Assembly: GCA_019246495.1 (NCBI GenBank)
Contig: JAFAQI010000118.1
Span: 1-15,129 of the forward strand
DNA length: 15,129 nucleotides
Reading direction: 5' to 3'
Source: Frankiales bacterium
GTDB taxonomy: Bacteria; Actinomycetota; Actinomycetes; JAFAQI01
Position numbers and translations under genes: made by a program
Shown here: positions 1 to 7,528 of the stretch, one piece after another
Layout: every line of letters starts with the position of its first letter
Numbering within the stretch: the stretch's first letter is position 1
Notes under the pieces: generated by a model
What the model saw: only the letters and a program-made list of their open reading frames with translations
Databases searched by the model: none
Told to the model about the DNA's origin: nothing

Positions 1-21
1 TCGCGGCTTCTCAAGTAGGCG

Positions 22-27
22 TAGGGT
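22..27 (+). promoter_or_regulatory. candidate -10 element of the riboswitch transcript
   Basis: TAGGGT fits the actinobacterial -10 pattern TAnnnT. It would place the transcript start near 33-35, only a few bases before the first paired base of the aptamer at 39. The matching -35 would fall at or beyond the left edge of the window, so it cannot be judged. The rest of 1-38 shows no recognisable gene. An in-frame TAG at 16-18 could end an upstream gene, but too little is visible to say. Confidence 0.3.
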
Positions 28-38
28 CAGCGGCGCAA

Positions 39-126
39 GGCACGCGGGAGCTCGGACCGACCGGGCTGAGAGGGCGAACTCGCCGACCGCAGAACCGGCC
101 GGGTAATGCCGGCATGAGGAGTGGCC
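39..126 (+). ncRNA. TPP riboswitch (THI element)
   Basis: The TPP aptamer parts appear in the right order. P1 pairs GGCAC 39-43 with GTGGCC 121-126, with one bulged G. P2 pairs GCGG 44-47 with CCGC 87-90. P3 pairs CTCGG 51-55 with CCGGG 61-65. The pyrimidine-sensing CTGAGA lies at 66-71. A variable extra stem pairs GGCG 73-76 with CGCC 81-84. The pyrophosphate arm runs GAACC 92-96, then CCGG 99-102, GTAATG and CCGG 109-112. The 3' strand GAGGAG (116-121) doubles as the Shine-Dalgarno of the next gene, whose ATG is at 127. Ligand binding should therefore hide the ribosome site and lower translation when TPP is plentiful. One oddity is that the usual TGAT between GAACC and P5 is reduced to GG. 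Confidence 0.9.
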
Positions 127-1527
127 ATGACGGCAACCGTCGAGCAACCCGTCGTCTCCGAGCCTGTGTGGGTCGAACCGCCGCTGACCCTCGTCGAGCC
201 GCCGCCGCGGGTGCTCGGCTGGCTCGACCAGATCGGCCTGTGGGGCAACCTCGGCATGTCGATCCTCGGCCCGGTCACGGCGATCTATGTGCTGCAGCCG
301 GCGGGCTTGCCGCAGATGTCGTACGTCGGTGCGGCGACGGCGATCGTCGCCGGCACGGTGTTGGGGACGCTGCTGATCGCCGTCGCCGCCGTGCCCGGTG
401 CGCAAACCGGTGCGCCGTCGATGGTGTTGCTGCGCGGCCTGTTCGGCCGGCGGCTGTCGTTCCTGCCGACGCTCGTCAACATCGTCCAGCTCGTCGGCTG
501 GTCGGTGTTCGAGATCGTCGTCATCTCGGCGGCGGCTCAACAGTTGATCCCGCGGCATTGGCCAAGTTGGACGCACGGAGTCTTGGGCGCGACTGTGCCG
601 CACTGGCTATACGTCGTCATCGCGGGCGTTCTCACGACTGCGATGGCGATCCGGCCGCTCGGCGTCGTACGGGTCCTGCGTCGCTATGCGATCGCCGCGG
701 TGGCGATCAGCACCGTCTATCTCTACGTCGAGCTGTTGCGGCATCCGCTTCCGGCCTTGACGCACGGCTCGTGGTCCGGGTTCTGGCCCGGTGCGGACTA
801 TGCGATTGCCGCGGCGGTGTCGTTCGCGCCGCTCGCGAGTGACTACAGCCGGCACGCCCGGTCGCCGCGGTCGGCGTTTGGCGGTGCGATGGTCGGCTAC
901 ACCGTGACGCAGGCCGCGTCCTACATCCTCGGGCTCGCCGCGATCGCGACGGTCGTTCGCGCATCGCAGGCGACCGACAACCACACGATGTTCGCGGCGT
1001 TCATCGCAGTGCCGGTTGGCTGGCTCGCGTTCGGTGTCCTCGTCGCGCGCGAGCTCGACCAGTCGTTCGCCGACAGCTACTCGACCGTCGTCTCCGTGCA
1101 GAACCTGTTTCCGCGCTTCGACCGTCGCGCGCTCGCGGTCGTGGTCGGCGGACTGGCGACCGTTCTTGCGCTGACACTCAAGATCGACGACTACGCCAAC
1201 TTCCTCGTGTTGCTCGGTTCGGTGTTCGTTCCGCTGACCGCGGTGCTCGTCGTCGACTACTTCGGCCGGCGTACGGCGCACTGGGATGTCAGCGAGTCGG
1301 CGCCGACGCGTTGGCTCATGCCGCTGCCCTGGCTGGCCGGCGTCGCGGTCTACCAGCTGGTCAACCCCGGCTACGTCGGCTGGTGGGTTGATCGGTGGAC
1401 CACGGTGCAGCACTGGCTGCACTTCACCCCGCGGAGCTGGATGAGCGCGTCCGTGCTCTCGTTTGCCGTCGCGGCGTTGCTGACGCTGCCACTCACCCTG
1501 CTCGCGCGATCGCGGGAGTCGCGATGA
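127..1527 (+). CDS. cytX: NCS1-family permease, probable hydroxymethylpyrimidine transporter CytX
   Basis: This 466-residue membrane protein is of the nucleobase:cation symporter-1 family, which brings purines, pyrimidines, allantoin or thiamine precursors across the cytoplasmic membrane. Hydrophobic segments fit the family's 12 helices. The N-terminal half carries the family pattern GNLGMSILGP in helix 1 and, later, GAQTGAPSMVLLRGLFG followed by LVGWSVFEIV. ATG at 127 is preferred over the in-frame GTG at 121 because AGGAG at 117-121 then sits five bases upstream. Family membership alone would allow cytosine, purines or others. The TPP riboswitch directly in front is the reason for choosing the thiamine-pyrimidine (HMP) role of CytX, and that substrate is an inference. 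Its TGA overlaps the ATG of the next gene (ATGA, 1524-1527), so the two are translationally coupled. Confidence 0.82.
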   Translation: MTATVEQPVVSEPVWVEPPLTLVEPPPRVLGWLDQIGLWGNLGMSILGPVTAIYVLQPAGLPQMSYVGAATAIVAGTVLGTLLIAVAAVPGAQTGAPSMVLLRGLFGRRLSFLPTLVNIVQLVGWSVFEIVVISAAAQQLIPRHWPSWTHGVLGATVPHWLYVVIAGVLTTAMAIRPLGVVRVLRRYAIAAVAISTVYLYVELLRHPLPALTHGSWSGFWPGADYAIAAAVSFAPLASDYSRHARSPRSAFGGAMVGYTVTQAASYILGLAAIATVVRASQATDNHTMFAAFIAVPVGWLAFGVLVARELDQSFADSYSTVVSVQNLFPRFDRRALAVVVGGLATVLALTLKIDDYANFLVLLGSVFVPLTAVLVVDYFGRRTAHWDVSESAPTRWLMPLPWLAGVAVYQLVNPGYVGWWVDRWTTVQHWLHFTPRSWMSASVLSFAVAALLTLPLTLLARSRESR

Positions 1528-1976
1528 GCCTCACCCGCGGGCAGCGGTTCGTCGTCTACGGCCTCGCCGGCTGGTGCAGTGAGATCGTCGCGACCGGGCT
1601 GCGCAGCCGCGGGCGCGACGGCAACTGGCGGCTGACCGGTCACACCTACCTCTGGATGCTTCCGACGTACGGCATCGCGGCGTACCTCTTCGAGCCGGCG
1701 CACACGGCGGCGCGTGACGCCGGCTGGCCGTGGTGGCAGCGCGGGGCGGCGTGGACCGCTGGCATCTACGTCATCGAGGCGGCGAGCGGCGAGGCACTCC
1801 GCGCCCTGACGGGCGAGGTGCCGTGGGACTACCGGCGGCCACGCGGACGCAAGCCCGCCGGCACCACGTGGCGCGGCCTGGTCCGCCCGGCCTACGCGCC
1901 GGTCTGGTTCCTCGTCGGCCTCGGCATGGAGCAGCTGCACGACCTGCTCGACCGCGTCGAAGTACGGCGCGACTGA
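1524..1976 (+). CDS. small four-helix membrane protein, PF06541/TMEM229-like
   Basis: The 150-residue polytopic membrane protein has about four hydrophobic segments. Motifs recall the family annotated as putative ABC-transporter type IV (PF06541) and its animal relatives TMEM229: GWCSE at 16-20, GHTYLWMLPTYG at 39-50, EAASGE at 85-90 and the PWDY box at 100-103. Catalysis or transport has not been established for this family to my knowledge, and the ABC name is not supported by any ATPase here. It starts on the ATGA overlap with the NCS1 permease, so it is translated from the riboswitch-controlled mRNA. A helper role for that permease is possible but unproven. The family assignment is from motif recall, not a search. 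Confidence 0.68.
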   Translation: MSLTRGQRFVVYGLAGWCSEIVATGLRSRGRDGNWRLTGHTYLWMLPTYGIAAYLFEPAHTAARDAGWPWWQRGAAWTAGIYVIEAASGEALRALTGEVPWDYRRPRGRKPAGTTWRGLVRPAYAPVWFLVGLGMEQLHDLLDRVEVRRD

Positions 1977-1999
1977 CAACGCAACTGACAACGCAACTG
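1972..1999 (+). repeat. 12-bp tandem repeat, 2.3 copies
   Basis: The unit ACTGACAACGCA occurs at 1972-1983 and again at 1984-1995, followed by ACTG. The first copy contains the TGA stop of the preceding gene (1974-1976), and the array fills half of the short gap before the binding-protein gene. It looks like a local slippage duplication that has lengthened the spacer. No function is visible. Confidence 0.85.
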
Positions 2000-2026
2000 G
2001 GCCGCTGGCCGTGGAAAACTGGCGGC

Positions 2027-3538
2027 GTGGGCTCTCCTGGCGCCGTTCGCCGCCGCGCATTCGCTGCGGCTGCCGCGGGTTCGGTGCTGGTGCTCGCCGC
2101 ATGCGGCACGCGCCTGCCGGACTCGGCGTTCGTCCGCGCGCAGCAGCAGGTGGGCGGAACGTCCGCCGGGCCGGGCGGTGGCCCGCTGCCGAGTGGTGGC
2201 GTGGTTGCGCCGAGCGGGGTGCGGCCGAGCACCGGAGCGTCCGGTCCGGCGGGCGGACCGAGCAGCGGACCCAACCCGGGAGGCGGTGGACCGAGCAGCC
2301 AGTCGACCGGCGGCGGCGGCGCGCACAACACCGCGTCCGACGTCGGCGTCACCCCGACGACGATCACGATCGGTGAGATCGCGAGCATCAGCAACCCGTT
2401 CGACCCGCGGGCGTTCGTCGGTCCGTCGTACGGACTCGAGGCGTTCGTTCGGTGGACCAACGCGCACGGTGGCATCCACGGCCGGCAACTGGTGCTCAAG
2501 ACGTGCAACGACTCCGGTGACGGTAAGGCCAACGTCAGCTGCGTGCACAGCCTCATCGACCATCAGCACGTGTTCGCGCTCGTGAGCGACGCGGTGCTCA
2601 CCTACTCCGGCGCGTCGTATGTCAACAGCAAGGCCGTGCCCGACGTCGGGGGGCAGCCCATCGACAACGCCTACAACAAGTACCCGCACTTCTGGGACAT
2701 CTACGGCGAGTACTACCCGCGCGACGGCACGCAGGTCGGCTTCCACGGCAAGCTCTACGCCGGCACCGAGGTCTACCGCTACTTCAACAGTCGCTTTCCG
2801 AAGGTGAAGAAGATCGCGGGGGTCGTGGAGTACAACCAGAGCGACTCGCAGCGGTTCGGCGACAGCATCGTCCAGGGACTGCAACGCACCGGCTACAAGG
2901 TCGTGAAGAAGGTCGTCAACTTCGCCCTGCCGGACTATGACTCCGTGGCGATCGACTTCCGCAACCAGGGCGTGCAGTACGTCTACGACACCATCGACCG
3001 GCAGGGCAACATCCGGCTGTGCCAGGCGCTGGACGACAACAACGTGAAACTCATCGCCAAGGTGCTGACGACGCAGAGCTGGGAGCAGTCCGTCGAGACG
3101 GACTACAAGAGCAGCCCGCACTGCCGCAACGAGCTGTGGGCGACCGGCAACACCCGCAACTACGCCGACACGAAGTACCCGCAAGTCCGCGACTTCCGCC
3201 AGCAGATGGCCGCGGACGGCCACGGCGGTTCGCAGGACATGTCCGACTGGGCGCTCGAGGGCTGGGCCGGTGGTCTGTGGTTCGCCGACGCGGCGAACTC
3301 ATGTGGCGCGAACCTCACCCGCCGCTGCCTCGAGGCCTACATCAACCAGAAGAAGGCCTACGTGGGGCACGGCCTGCTCACGCCGCGCGTCTTCCGTGAG
3401 TACGCGACACCGCACGAGCCGCAGAACAACTGCATCAATGTGGTCCGCTGGTCCGACGCCGCGCACACGTGGGTGACGCAGGTGCCGGACATGGACAAGA
3501 ACTGCTACGTCGTGACGGAGTTCCCCTACTCCGGCTGA
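2027..3538 (+). CDS. ABC transporter substrate-binding lipoprotein (branched-chain amino acid / HAAT type)
   Basis: This 503-residue extracytoplasmic solute-binding protein is of the LivJ/LivK-like (Peripla_BP_6) type. Starting at GTG 2027 gives a textbook lipoprotein signal: RRR at 8-10, a hydrophobic core, then the lipobox LAAC with lipidated Cys26. In-frame translation further upstream only reads through the previous gene. Residues of about 40-100 are almost entirely Gly, Pro, Ser and Ala, a flexible tether much longer than usual. The binding domain begins at about 102 with TPTTITIGEI and includes ARG-free but typical pieces such as AFVRWTNAHGGIHGRQL and paired Cys around a CNDSG segment. 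Its partners, the permease and ATPases, are encoded convergently on the other strand; the last 13 bases overlap the livF gene. The ligand cannot be read from sequence. No strong Shine-Dalgarno is seen. Confidence 0.85.
   Translation: MGSPGAVRRRAFAAAAAGSVLVLAACGTRLPDSAFVRAQQQVGGTSAGPGGGPLPSGGVVAPSGVRPSTGASGPAGGPSSGPNPGGGGPSSQSTGGGGAHNTASDVGVTPTTITIGEIASISNPFDPRAFVGPSYGLEAFVRWTNAHGGIHGRQLVLKTCNDSGDGKANVSCVHSLIDHQHVFALVSDAVLTYSGASYVNSKAVPDVGGQPIDNAYNKYPHFWDIYGEYYPRDGTQVGFHGKLYAGTEVYRYFNSRFPKVKKIAGVVEYNQSDSQRFGDSIVQGLQRTGYKVVKKVVNFALPDYDSVAIDFRNQGVQYVYDTIDRQGNIRLCQALDDNNVKLIAKVLTTQSWEQSVETDYKSSPHCRNELWATGNTRNYADTKYPQVRDFRQQMAADGHGGSQDMSDWALEGWAGGLWFADAANSCGANLTRRCLEAYINQKKAYVGHGLLTPRVFREYATPHEPQNNCINVVRWSDAAHTWVTQVPDMDKNCYVVTEFPYSG
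3516..3533. terminator. hairpin across the convergent SBP/livF gene ends
   Basis: CGGAG (3516-3520) and CTCCG (3529-3533) form a 5-bp stem around an eight-base loop. The livF stop (3526-3528) is in the loop and the binding-protein stop lies just beyond at 3536-3538. There is no T-run on either side. It may act as a weak bidirectional terminator or as an mRNA 3'-end stabiliser, but a chance hairpin is quite possible in DNA this GC-rich. Confidence 0.3.
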
Positions 3539-4239
3539 GCGGCACCCGAGCCCACTCGCCCGACGTAACCGGGGAGGGCGCGGCCACGCAGCTCACCGGG
3601 TTCACCCGCAAACGCGATCTCGCCGCGGCTGAGGACATAGACGACATCGGCCAGGGCGAGCGCGTCGGACAGGTACTGCTCGACGAGCACCACCGTGGTC
3701 CCCTCCTCGGCCAGCCCGCGGACGACGTCGAACAGCTGCCGGGTCACCCGCGGCGCGAGGCCGATCGAGATCTCGTCCAGCAGCAGCAGCCGCGGGCGGT
3801 TGAGCAGCGCGCGCGACATCGCAAGCATCTGCTGCTCACCGCCGGACAAGCTGCCTGCCCGCTGGTCGAGCCGCCGTCCGAGCACCGGAAACGCGTCCAG
3901 TGCAGCCGATACGTCGGCACGATGGCCGGCGAACACGTCGAGGTTGTCGCGCACCGTCATCGTGGTGAAGATGCCGCGCCGCTCCGGGACGAGCAGCATC
4001 CCCGCCCGTGCCAGCGCGTCCGGCGCAAGTCCGGCGAGATCCACTCCGGCCCAACGCAGCTCGCCGGACCGCGCCGGGAGCAGCCCGGCGATCACCGACA
4101 GCAGCGTCGTCTTGCCGGCACCGTTCGGCCCCAGCAACGCGGTGAGCGCACCTGCTGCCACGTCCATGTCGATGGCGTGCAGCACCTCGACGGCGCCGTA
4201 GCCGGCGCGCAGCCCGCGGATCTCGAGCTCGACGCTCAT
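3526..4239 (-). CDS. livF: branched-chain amino acid-type ABC transporter ATPase LivF
   Basis: The 237-residue ATP-binding subunit, cytoplasmic, powers the importer together with LivG. The Walker A motif GPNGAGKT is at about 37-44, the signature LSGGEQQ is intact, and Walker B LLLLDE is followed by a LivF-style segment ISIGLAPRVT. A switch His is replaced in the LivF fashion by VLVEQ. The ATG at 4239 overlaps the livG stop (ATGA on the minus strand), so it is the last gene of the coupled operon. The TAG stop lies inside the 3' end of the convergent binding-protein gene. Longer in-frame translation upstream is only a shadow of livG. Confidence 0.93.
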   Translation of the reverse strand: MSVELEIRGLRAGYGAVEVLHAIDMDVAAGALTALLGPNGAGKTTLLSVIAGLLPARSGELRWAGVDLAGLAPDALARAGMLLVPERRGIFTTMTVRDNLDVFAGHRADVSAALDAFPVLGRRLDQRAGSLSGGEQQMLAMSRALLNRPRLLLLDEISIGLAPRVTRQLFDVVRGLAEEGTTVVLVEQYLSDALALADVVYVLSRGEIAFAGEPGELRGRALPGYVGRVGSGAAQPE

Positions 4240-5021
4240 GACACCGACACGTCCAGATAGGCCTCGAGCACTGCCGGGTCCGAGCGGACGTCGGCAGCCG
4301 CGCCCGACGCGATGAGCCGGCCTTCCGCCATCGCATAGACCCGGTCGGCTACGTCGAAGACGAGGTCCACGTCGTGCTCGACGAGAAGCACCGCAACGCC
4401 GGACTCCGCAACGCTGCGCAGGACGTCCTGCAGGTGCTGAGTCTCGTTGGTGTCGAGACCGCTCGCGGGCTCGTCGAGCAACAGCACGCGCGGGTCGTGA
4501 CACAGCGCGCGGCCGAGCTCGACGAGTCGCAGCGTCCCGGTCGGCAGCGTCCCGGCGACCGTGTCGCGCACCTCACCGAGACCGAGCAGGTCGAGGACCT
4601 CCTCCACCCGCGGCCGGTGCTTGCGCTCGTTGACGACCGGCAGGCCGAGGATGCCGCCGAGGAGTGCGGCGATGCGCAGTGCGGCCGGTGCCGACGTCCG
4701 GTTCTCGGCTCCGACGCCGAGGTTGTCCGCGACGGTCATGGTCGGGAAGACGCTCAGCCGCTGGAACGTCCGCCCGATGCCGAGCCGCGCCCGGGCATCC
4801 GGCGTACGGCGGGTGATGTCCACACCGTCGAGCAGCACCTGACCCGCGTCCGGTCGTTCGCTTCCCGTGAGGCACTGGAACAGCGTCGTCTTGCCCGCGC
4901 CGTTCGGCCCGATCAACGCCGTGACGCTGCCCGGCTCGGTGCGGACGCTGACGTCGTCGACCGCCGTCAGTCCGCCGAACCGCTTCGTGAGCCCGATGCC
5001 GTCGAGGGTCGCGCCGGTCAT
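4236..5021 (-). CDS. livG: branched-chain amino acid-type ABC transporter ATPase LivG
   Basis: This 261-residue ATP-binding subunit begins LTKRFGGLTAVDDV, a typical LivG opening. Walker A GPNGAGKT is at 38-45, Walker B LLLDEPASGLD is present, and the switch region reads LLVEHDVDLV, with the catalytic Glu and His in place. The C-terminus keeps the LivG-type tail (DPAVLEAYLD). The ABC signature is unusual: it reads LPTGTLRLVELGRAL instead of LSxGxQ, so Pro replaces the conserved Ser and Leu the Gln. I have an impression that actinobacterial LivG proteins share this, but could not check. ATG 5021 has GGAG five to six bases upstream and overlaps the permease stop (ATGA). Confidence 0.92.
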   Translation of the reverse strand: MTGATLDGIGLTKRFGGLTAVDDVSVRTEPGSVTALIGPNGAGKTTLFQCLTGSERPDAGQVLLDGVDITRRTPDARARLGIGRTFQRLSVFPTMTVADNLGVGAENRTSAPAALRIAALLGGILGLPVVNERKHRPRVEEVLDLLGLGEVRDTVAGTLPTGTLRLVELGRALCHDPRVLLLDEPASGLDTNETQHLQDVLRSVAESGVAVLLVEHDVDLVFDVADRVYAMAEGRLIASGAAADVRSDPAVLEAYLDVSVS

Positions 5022-6988
5022 GACCGCTCCGCCCGGGCCGTGCGAAGCCGGTCGAGGGCGGCGCGTCCGGCCGGGGTGAGGACCGGTGCGGGTCGCGGCG
5101 GAGGTTGTGCTGCGCGGTAACGCTCCAGCACCGTCGTCGGGGTCAGCACCCAGTCGAGGAGACGGCGGCCGACCTCGGCGGCGCCGCCGGGGACGCGGCC
5201 GAGGACTGCGGCCAGCAGACCGACCGGGATGAGGTAGGCCTGGTCCTGCCCGGTCGTCGCCGAGATCAGTGCGACGAACCCCGCTCCCACGACTGCACCC
5301 GCGGCGCTGTCGGCACCGAACACGACGACGACGGCGAACCACGACAGACTCGCGCCGAGCGGGTCGAAGGTCGACGGGTCGAACGACTGCTGCTGTTGTG
5401 CCAGCAACGCACCACCCAGCCCGGCGAGCATCGCGCTGACCGTGAAGATCAGCACCTTGAGCACGCGTACGTCGACGCCGACCGACCGCGCACCGTCTTC
5501 GCTGTCCCGCATCGCGACAAGCGAACGGCCGAGCGCGCCGTTGCGCAGGTTGAACATCACGAGGAACGCAAACGCGAGCATCACGAGCTCGAAGAGATAG
5601 AACGCGCGGTCCCCGGTCAGCGAGAGGCCGAAGACCGACGGTCGGTTCACCTCGACGTTGTCCGTGAAGTAGGGCTGGTTGAACACGAAACGACTGACGA
5701 ACGCACCGACCGCGAACGTCGTCAGCGCGAGGAACAGTCCCCGTCGCCGGATGGCGGGATAACCCGTGAGGAAACCGACGACGCCCGCAGCGAGTGCGGC
5801 GATGAGGAGCGCGACGAGCTGCGGTGTGCCGGTGCTCGCCTTGGCGAAGAACAGCGCGCCGAGCCCGGCGTAGCCAGCCTGTCCGAGGGACACCTGCCCG
5901 CTGTAGCCGGTGACGGCGACGATCGACACGAACACGATGCCGAGTGCGGGGACCTGCTGGGCCTGTCGCAGGTTCACGTCGTTGAACGTCAACGGCAGGA
6001 ACATCGCAATCGCGGCAACGGTGTACTGCACCGCCAGCCAGGTGACCGTCGGCTCCGTCGCGCGACGCTGGGCAAACGTGACCGTGCTGCCAGCGTCGCC
6101 GCCCGCTTCGGCGAGCCGGCTGCGCGCGAGCAGCGCGAGGAGCAGCAGGACCACCGGCAGGTTCGCGTGCAGTGCACCCCAGATCGACGCCGCCGCATCA
6201 CCGGTCGGTGACCAGAGATTCATCTCGCTCTGCCCGATGCCGAGCGCGAGTCCGGCACCGATCGCGACGGGGATGCTGGTCAGTCCGGCGATCACGGGGA
6301 TGGCGAACGTCTCCAGAACGACGAGAGTCAGTCCGAACGGGTCGAGCGGAAGCGTTGCCGTGAGCAGGATGCCGGTCAGTGCAGCGAACACGCATCCGAT
6401 CGACCAGCCGATCGCGGCGACCCGGTCCGCATCGACGCCTGCAAGCTCGGCAAGCTCGCGCCGGTCGACGACTGCGCGGATCTGAGTGCCGAGCGCGCTT
6501 CGCCGCAGGACGGCGCCGAGCCCCGCAGTGCCGAGCACAACCGCCGCGAGGTCTTCGAACGCATCGACATGCAGCGTGAGACTGCCGAGATGCCACACGT
6601 GCACGCCGAACAGCGGCGTCGGATGCCGCGCCTGCGACCCCCACACGACATAGGCGAGCCCGAGCAGCAGCACGAGCAGGCCGATCGTCGCGACGAGTGA
6701 CTCCGCAGCTGTCGCCGTACGCCGTTGCAACGGCCGGAAGACGAATCGTTCGAGCGAGACGCCAGCGGCGGGCGCCATGACTCCGAGCACCAGCAGGACC
6801 GCCAGCCAGCGGGGCCAGCCCCAGGGCCCGGACAGCTGCCAGTAGAGGTAGGCCGCCATCATCGCGATGGCACCGTGCGCGATGTTGAAGACGCCGGTCA
6901 GCCGGTAGGTGACCAGTACGCCGACGCCGGACAGTGCGGCGATCGCGCCGAGACCGAGCCCGGCGAACGCGTAGTCGAGGGCGAGCAC
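5018..6988 (-). CDS. fused LivH-LivM permease of the branched-chain amino acid-type ABC importer
   Basis: The 656-residue membrane protein contains both permease subunits in one chain. The N-terminal half (about 1-285) opens with GLGLGAIAALSGVGVLVTYR and FNIAHGAIAM, the LivH hallmark. After a short hydrophilic linker around 285-310, the second half has the LivM hallmarks TGYSGQVSLGQAGYAGLGA and YPAIRRRGLFLALTTFA. Separate LivH and LivM are each about 290-350 residues, so neither half looks truncated. The GTG start at 6988 is three bases after the stop of the upstream gene, with no clear Shine-Dalgarno, implying translational coupling. The C-terminal extension of some 60 residues past the last helices (ending RTARAERS) is charged and probably cytoplasmic. 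Substrate unknown. Confidence 0.92.
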   Translation of the reverse strand: MLALDYAFAGLGLGAIAALSGVGVLVTYRLTGVFNIAHGAIAMMAAYLYWQLSGPWGWPRWLAVLLVLGVMAPAAGVSLERFVFRPLQRRTATAAESLVATIGLLVLLLGLAYVVWGSQARHPTPLFGVHVWHLGSLTLHVDAFEDLAAVVLGTAGLGAVLRRSALGTQIRAVVDRRELAELAGVDADRVAAIGWSIGCVFAALTGILLTATLPLDPFGLTLVVLETFAIPVIAGLTSIPVAIGAGLALGIGQSEMNLWSPTGDAAASIWGALHANLPVVLLLLALLARSRLAEAGGDAGSTVTFAQRRATEPTVTWLAVQYTVAAIAMFLPLTFNDVNLRQAQQVPALGIVFVSIVAVTGYSGQVSLGQAGYAGLGALFFAKASTGTPQLVALLIAALAAGVVGFLTGYPAIRRRGLFLALTTFAVGAFVSRFVFNQPYFTDNVEVNRPSVFGLSLTGDRAFYLFELVMLAFAFLVMFNLRNGALGRSLVAMRDSEDGARSVGVDVRVLKVLIFTVSAMLAGLGGALLAQQQQSFDPSTFDPLGASLSWFAVVVVFGADSAAGAVVGAGFVALISATTGQDQAYLIPVGLLAAVLGRVPGGAAEVGRRLLDWVLTPTTVLERYRAAQPPPRPAPVLTPAGRAALDRLRTARAERS

Positions 6989-6991
6989 CCG

Positions 6992-7528
6992 TCAGACCGT
7001 CGGAGGCTCGCACACCCGGCACGGACGCAGCGACCGGCGCTTCACGTCGCGGGCGGTCACTGCGGCCGCGTCCGACTTGCCGGCGACGAGGGAGCAGCCG
7101 GGCCGGTGGTAGGAGCTGCCGGCCGGCAGCGCGACGACCGCGGTGTCCGTGGACTCACCGGTCGTCGCAGGCGCCGCCCCGAGCTCCTGGACGAACAGGC
7201 CGTAGAGATCGTCCACCTTGCGTTCGAGCTCGGCGACGCGCGCCAGCTGTCGTCGTACGTCCTCGGTCGCGAGAAAGACTGACGCGAGAATGACGAGCCC
7301 GATCCCCGTCAGTCCGCCGGAAACGAGGTAGGGAATCTGCTTCGCGGTGAGCGCCTCGCCGGAGACGCCGTACCAGCCGAGGAAAAGCGCAAGCCCGCCG
7401 AGCAGTGCGAGCACCCAGCCGAGGTAGGGCCGGACGAGCGACCAGCCCCACACCCAGACCTGCCGCCGGGCCGGGAGCTCGAGCGGTCGCCGGTCGCCGA
7501 CGGCCGGGTTCTCGGCGGCGTGCGTCAC
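6992..7528 (-). CDS. two-helix membrane protein with Ada-like His/Cys3 zinc-box tail
   Basis: This 178-residue protein has no family name I recognise. Helix 1 is at about 36-53 (GWVLALLGGLALFLGWYG) and helix 2 at about 66-87. A charged heptad-like stretch follows at 89-116 (EDVRRQLARVAELERKVDDL), likely a short coiled coil. The tail holds YHRPGC at 140-145 and LRPCRVC at 168-173, so H141, C145, C170 and C173 could bind one zinc. The wording resembles the zinc box of the Ada methyl-phosphotriester domain, without the rest of Ada. GTG 7528 is chosen over GTG 7546 because AGGAGG lies five bases upstream and it makes a GTGA overlap with the upstream stop. Its place directly before the permease suggests a membrane partner of the importer. 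Confidence 0.72.
   Translation of the reverse strand: MTHAAENPAVGDRRPLELPARRQVWVWGWSLVRPYLGWVLALLGGLALFLGWYGVSGEALTAKQIPYLVSGGLTGIGLVILASVFLATEDVRRQLARVAELERKVDDLYGLFVQELGAAPATTGESTDTAVVALPAGSSYHRPGCSLVAGKSDAAAVTARDVKRRSLRPCRVCEPPTV

Noticed and set aside
1..18. Possible C-terminal end of an upstream gene (TAG at 16-18)
   Set aside because: Only five codons are visible, so nothing distinguishes it from chance.
607..1422. Long minus-strand open frame inside the NCS1 permease gene
   Set aside because: Its translation is Arg/Asp/Glu/His-rich with no hydrophobic core or motif, as expected for the antisense of a GC-rich gene; the plus strand encodes a clear 12-helix permease.
1730..2026. N-terminal extension of the binding lipoprotein by 99 residues
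   Set aside because: It overlaps the previous gene out of frame and is Arg-rich; starting at GTG 2027 yields a perfect lipoprotein signal.
2160..2335. GC-rich repetitive stretch that could be a short repeat array
   Set aside because: It is the irregular codon run for the Gly/Pro/Ser tether in the lipoprotein; there are no equal-length spacers or fixed repeats, so it is not CRISPR.
5105..6211. Long plus-strand open frame opposite the fused permease
   Set aside because: It gives a charged, low-complexity translation without a ribosome site; the minus strand has unmistakable LivH/LivM motifs.
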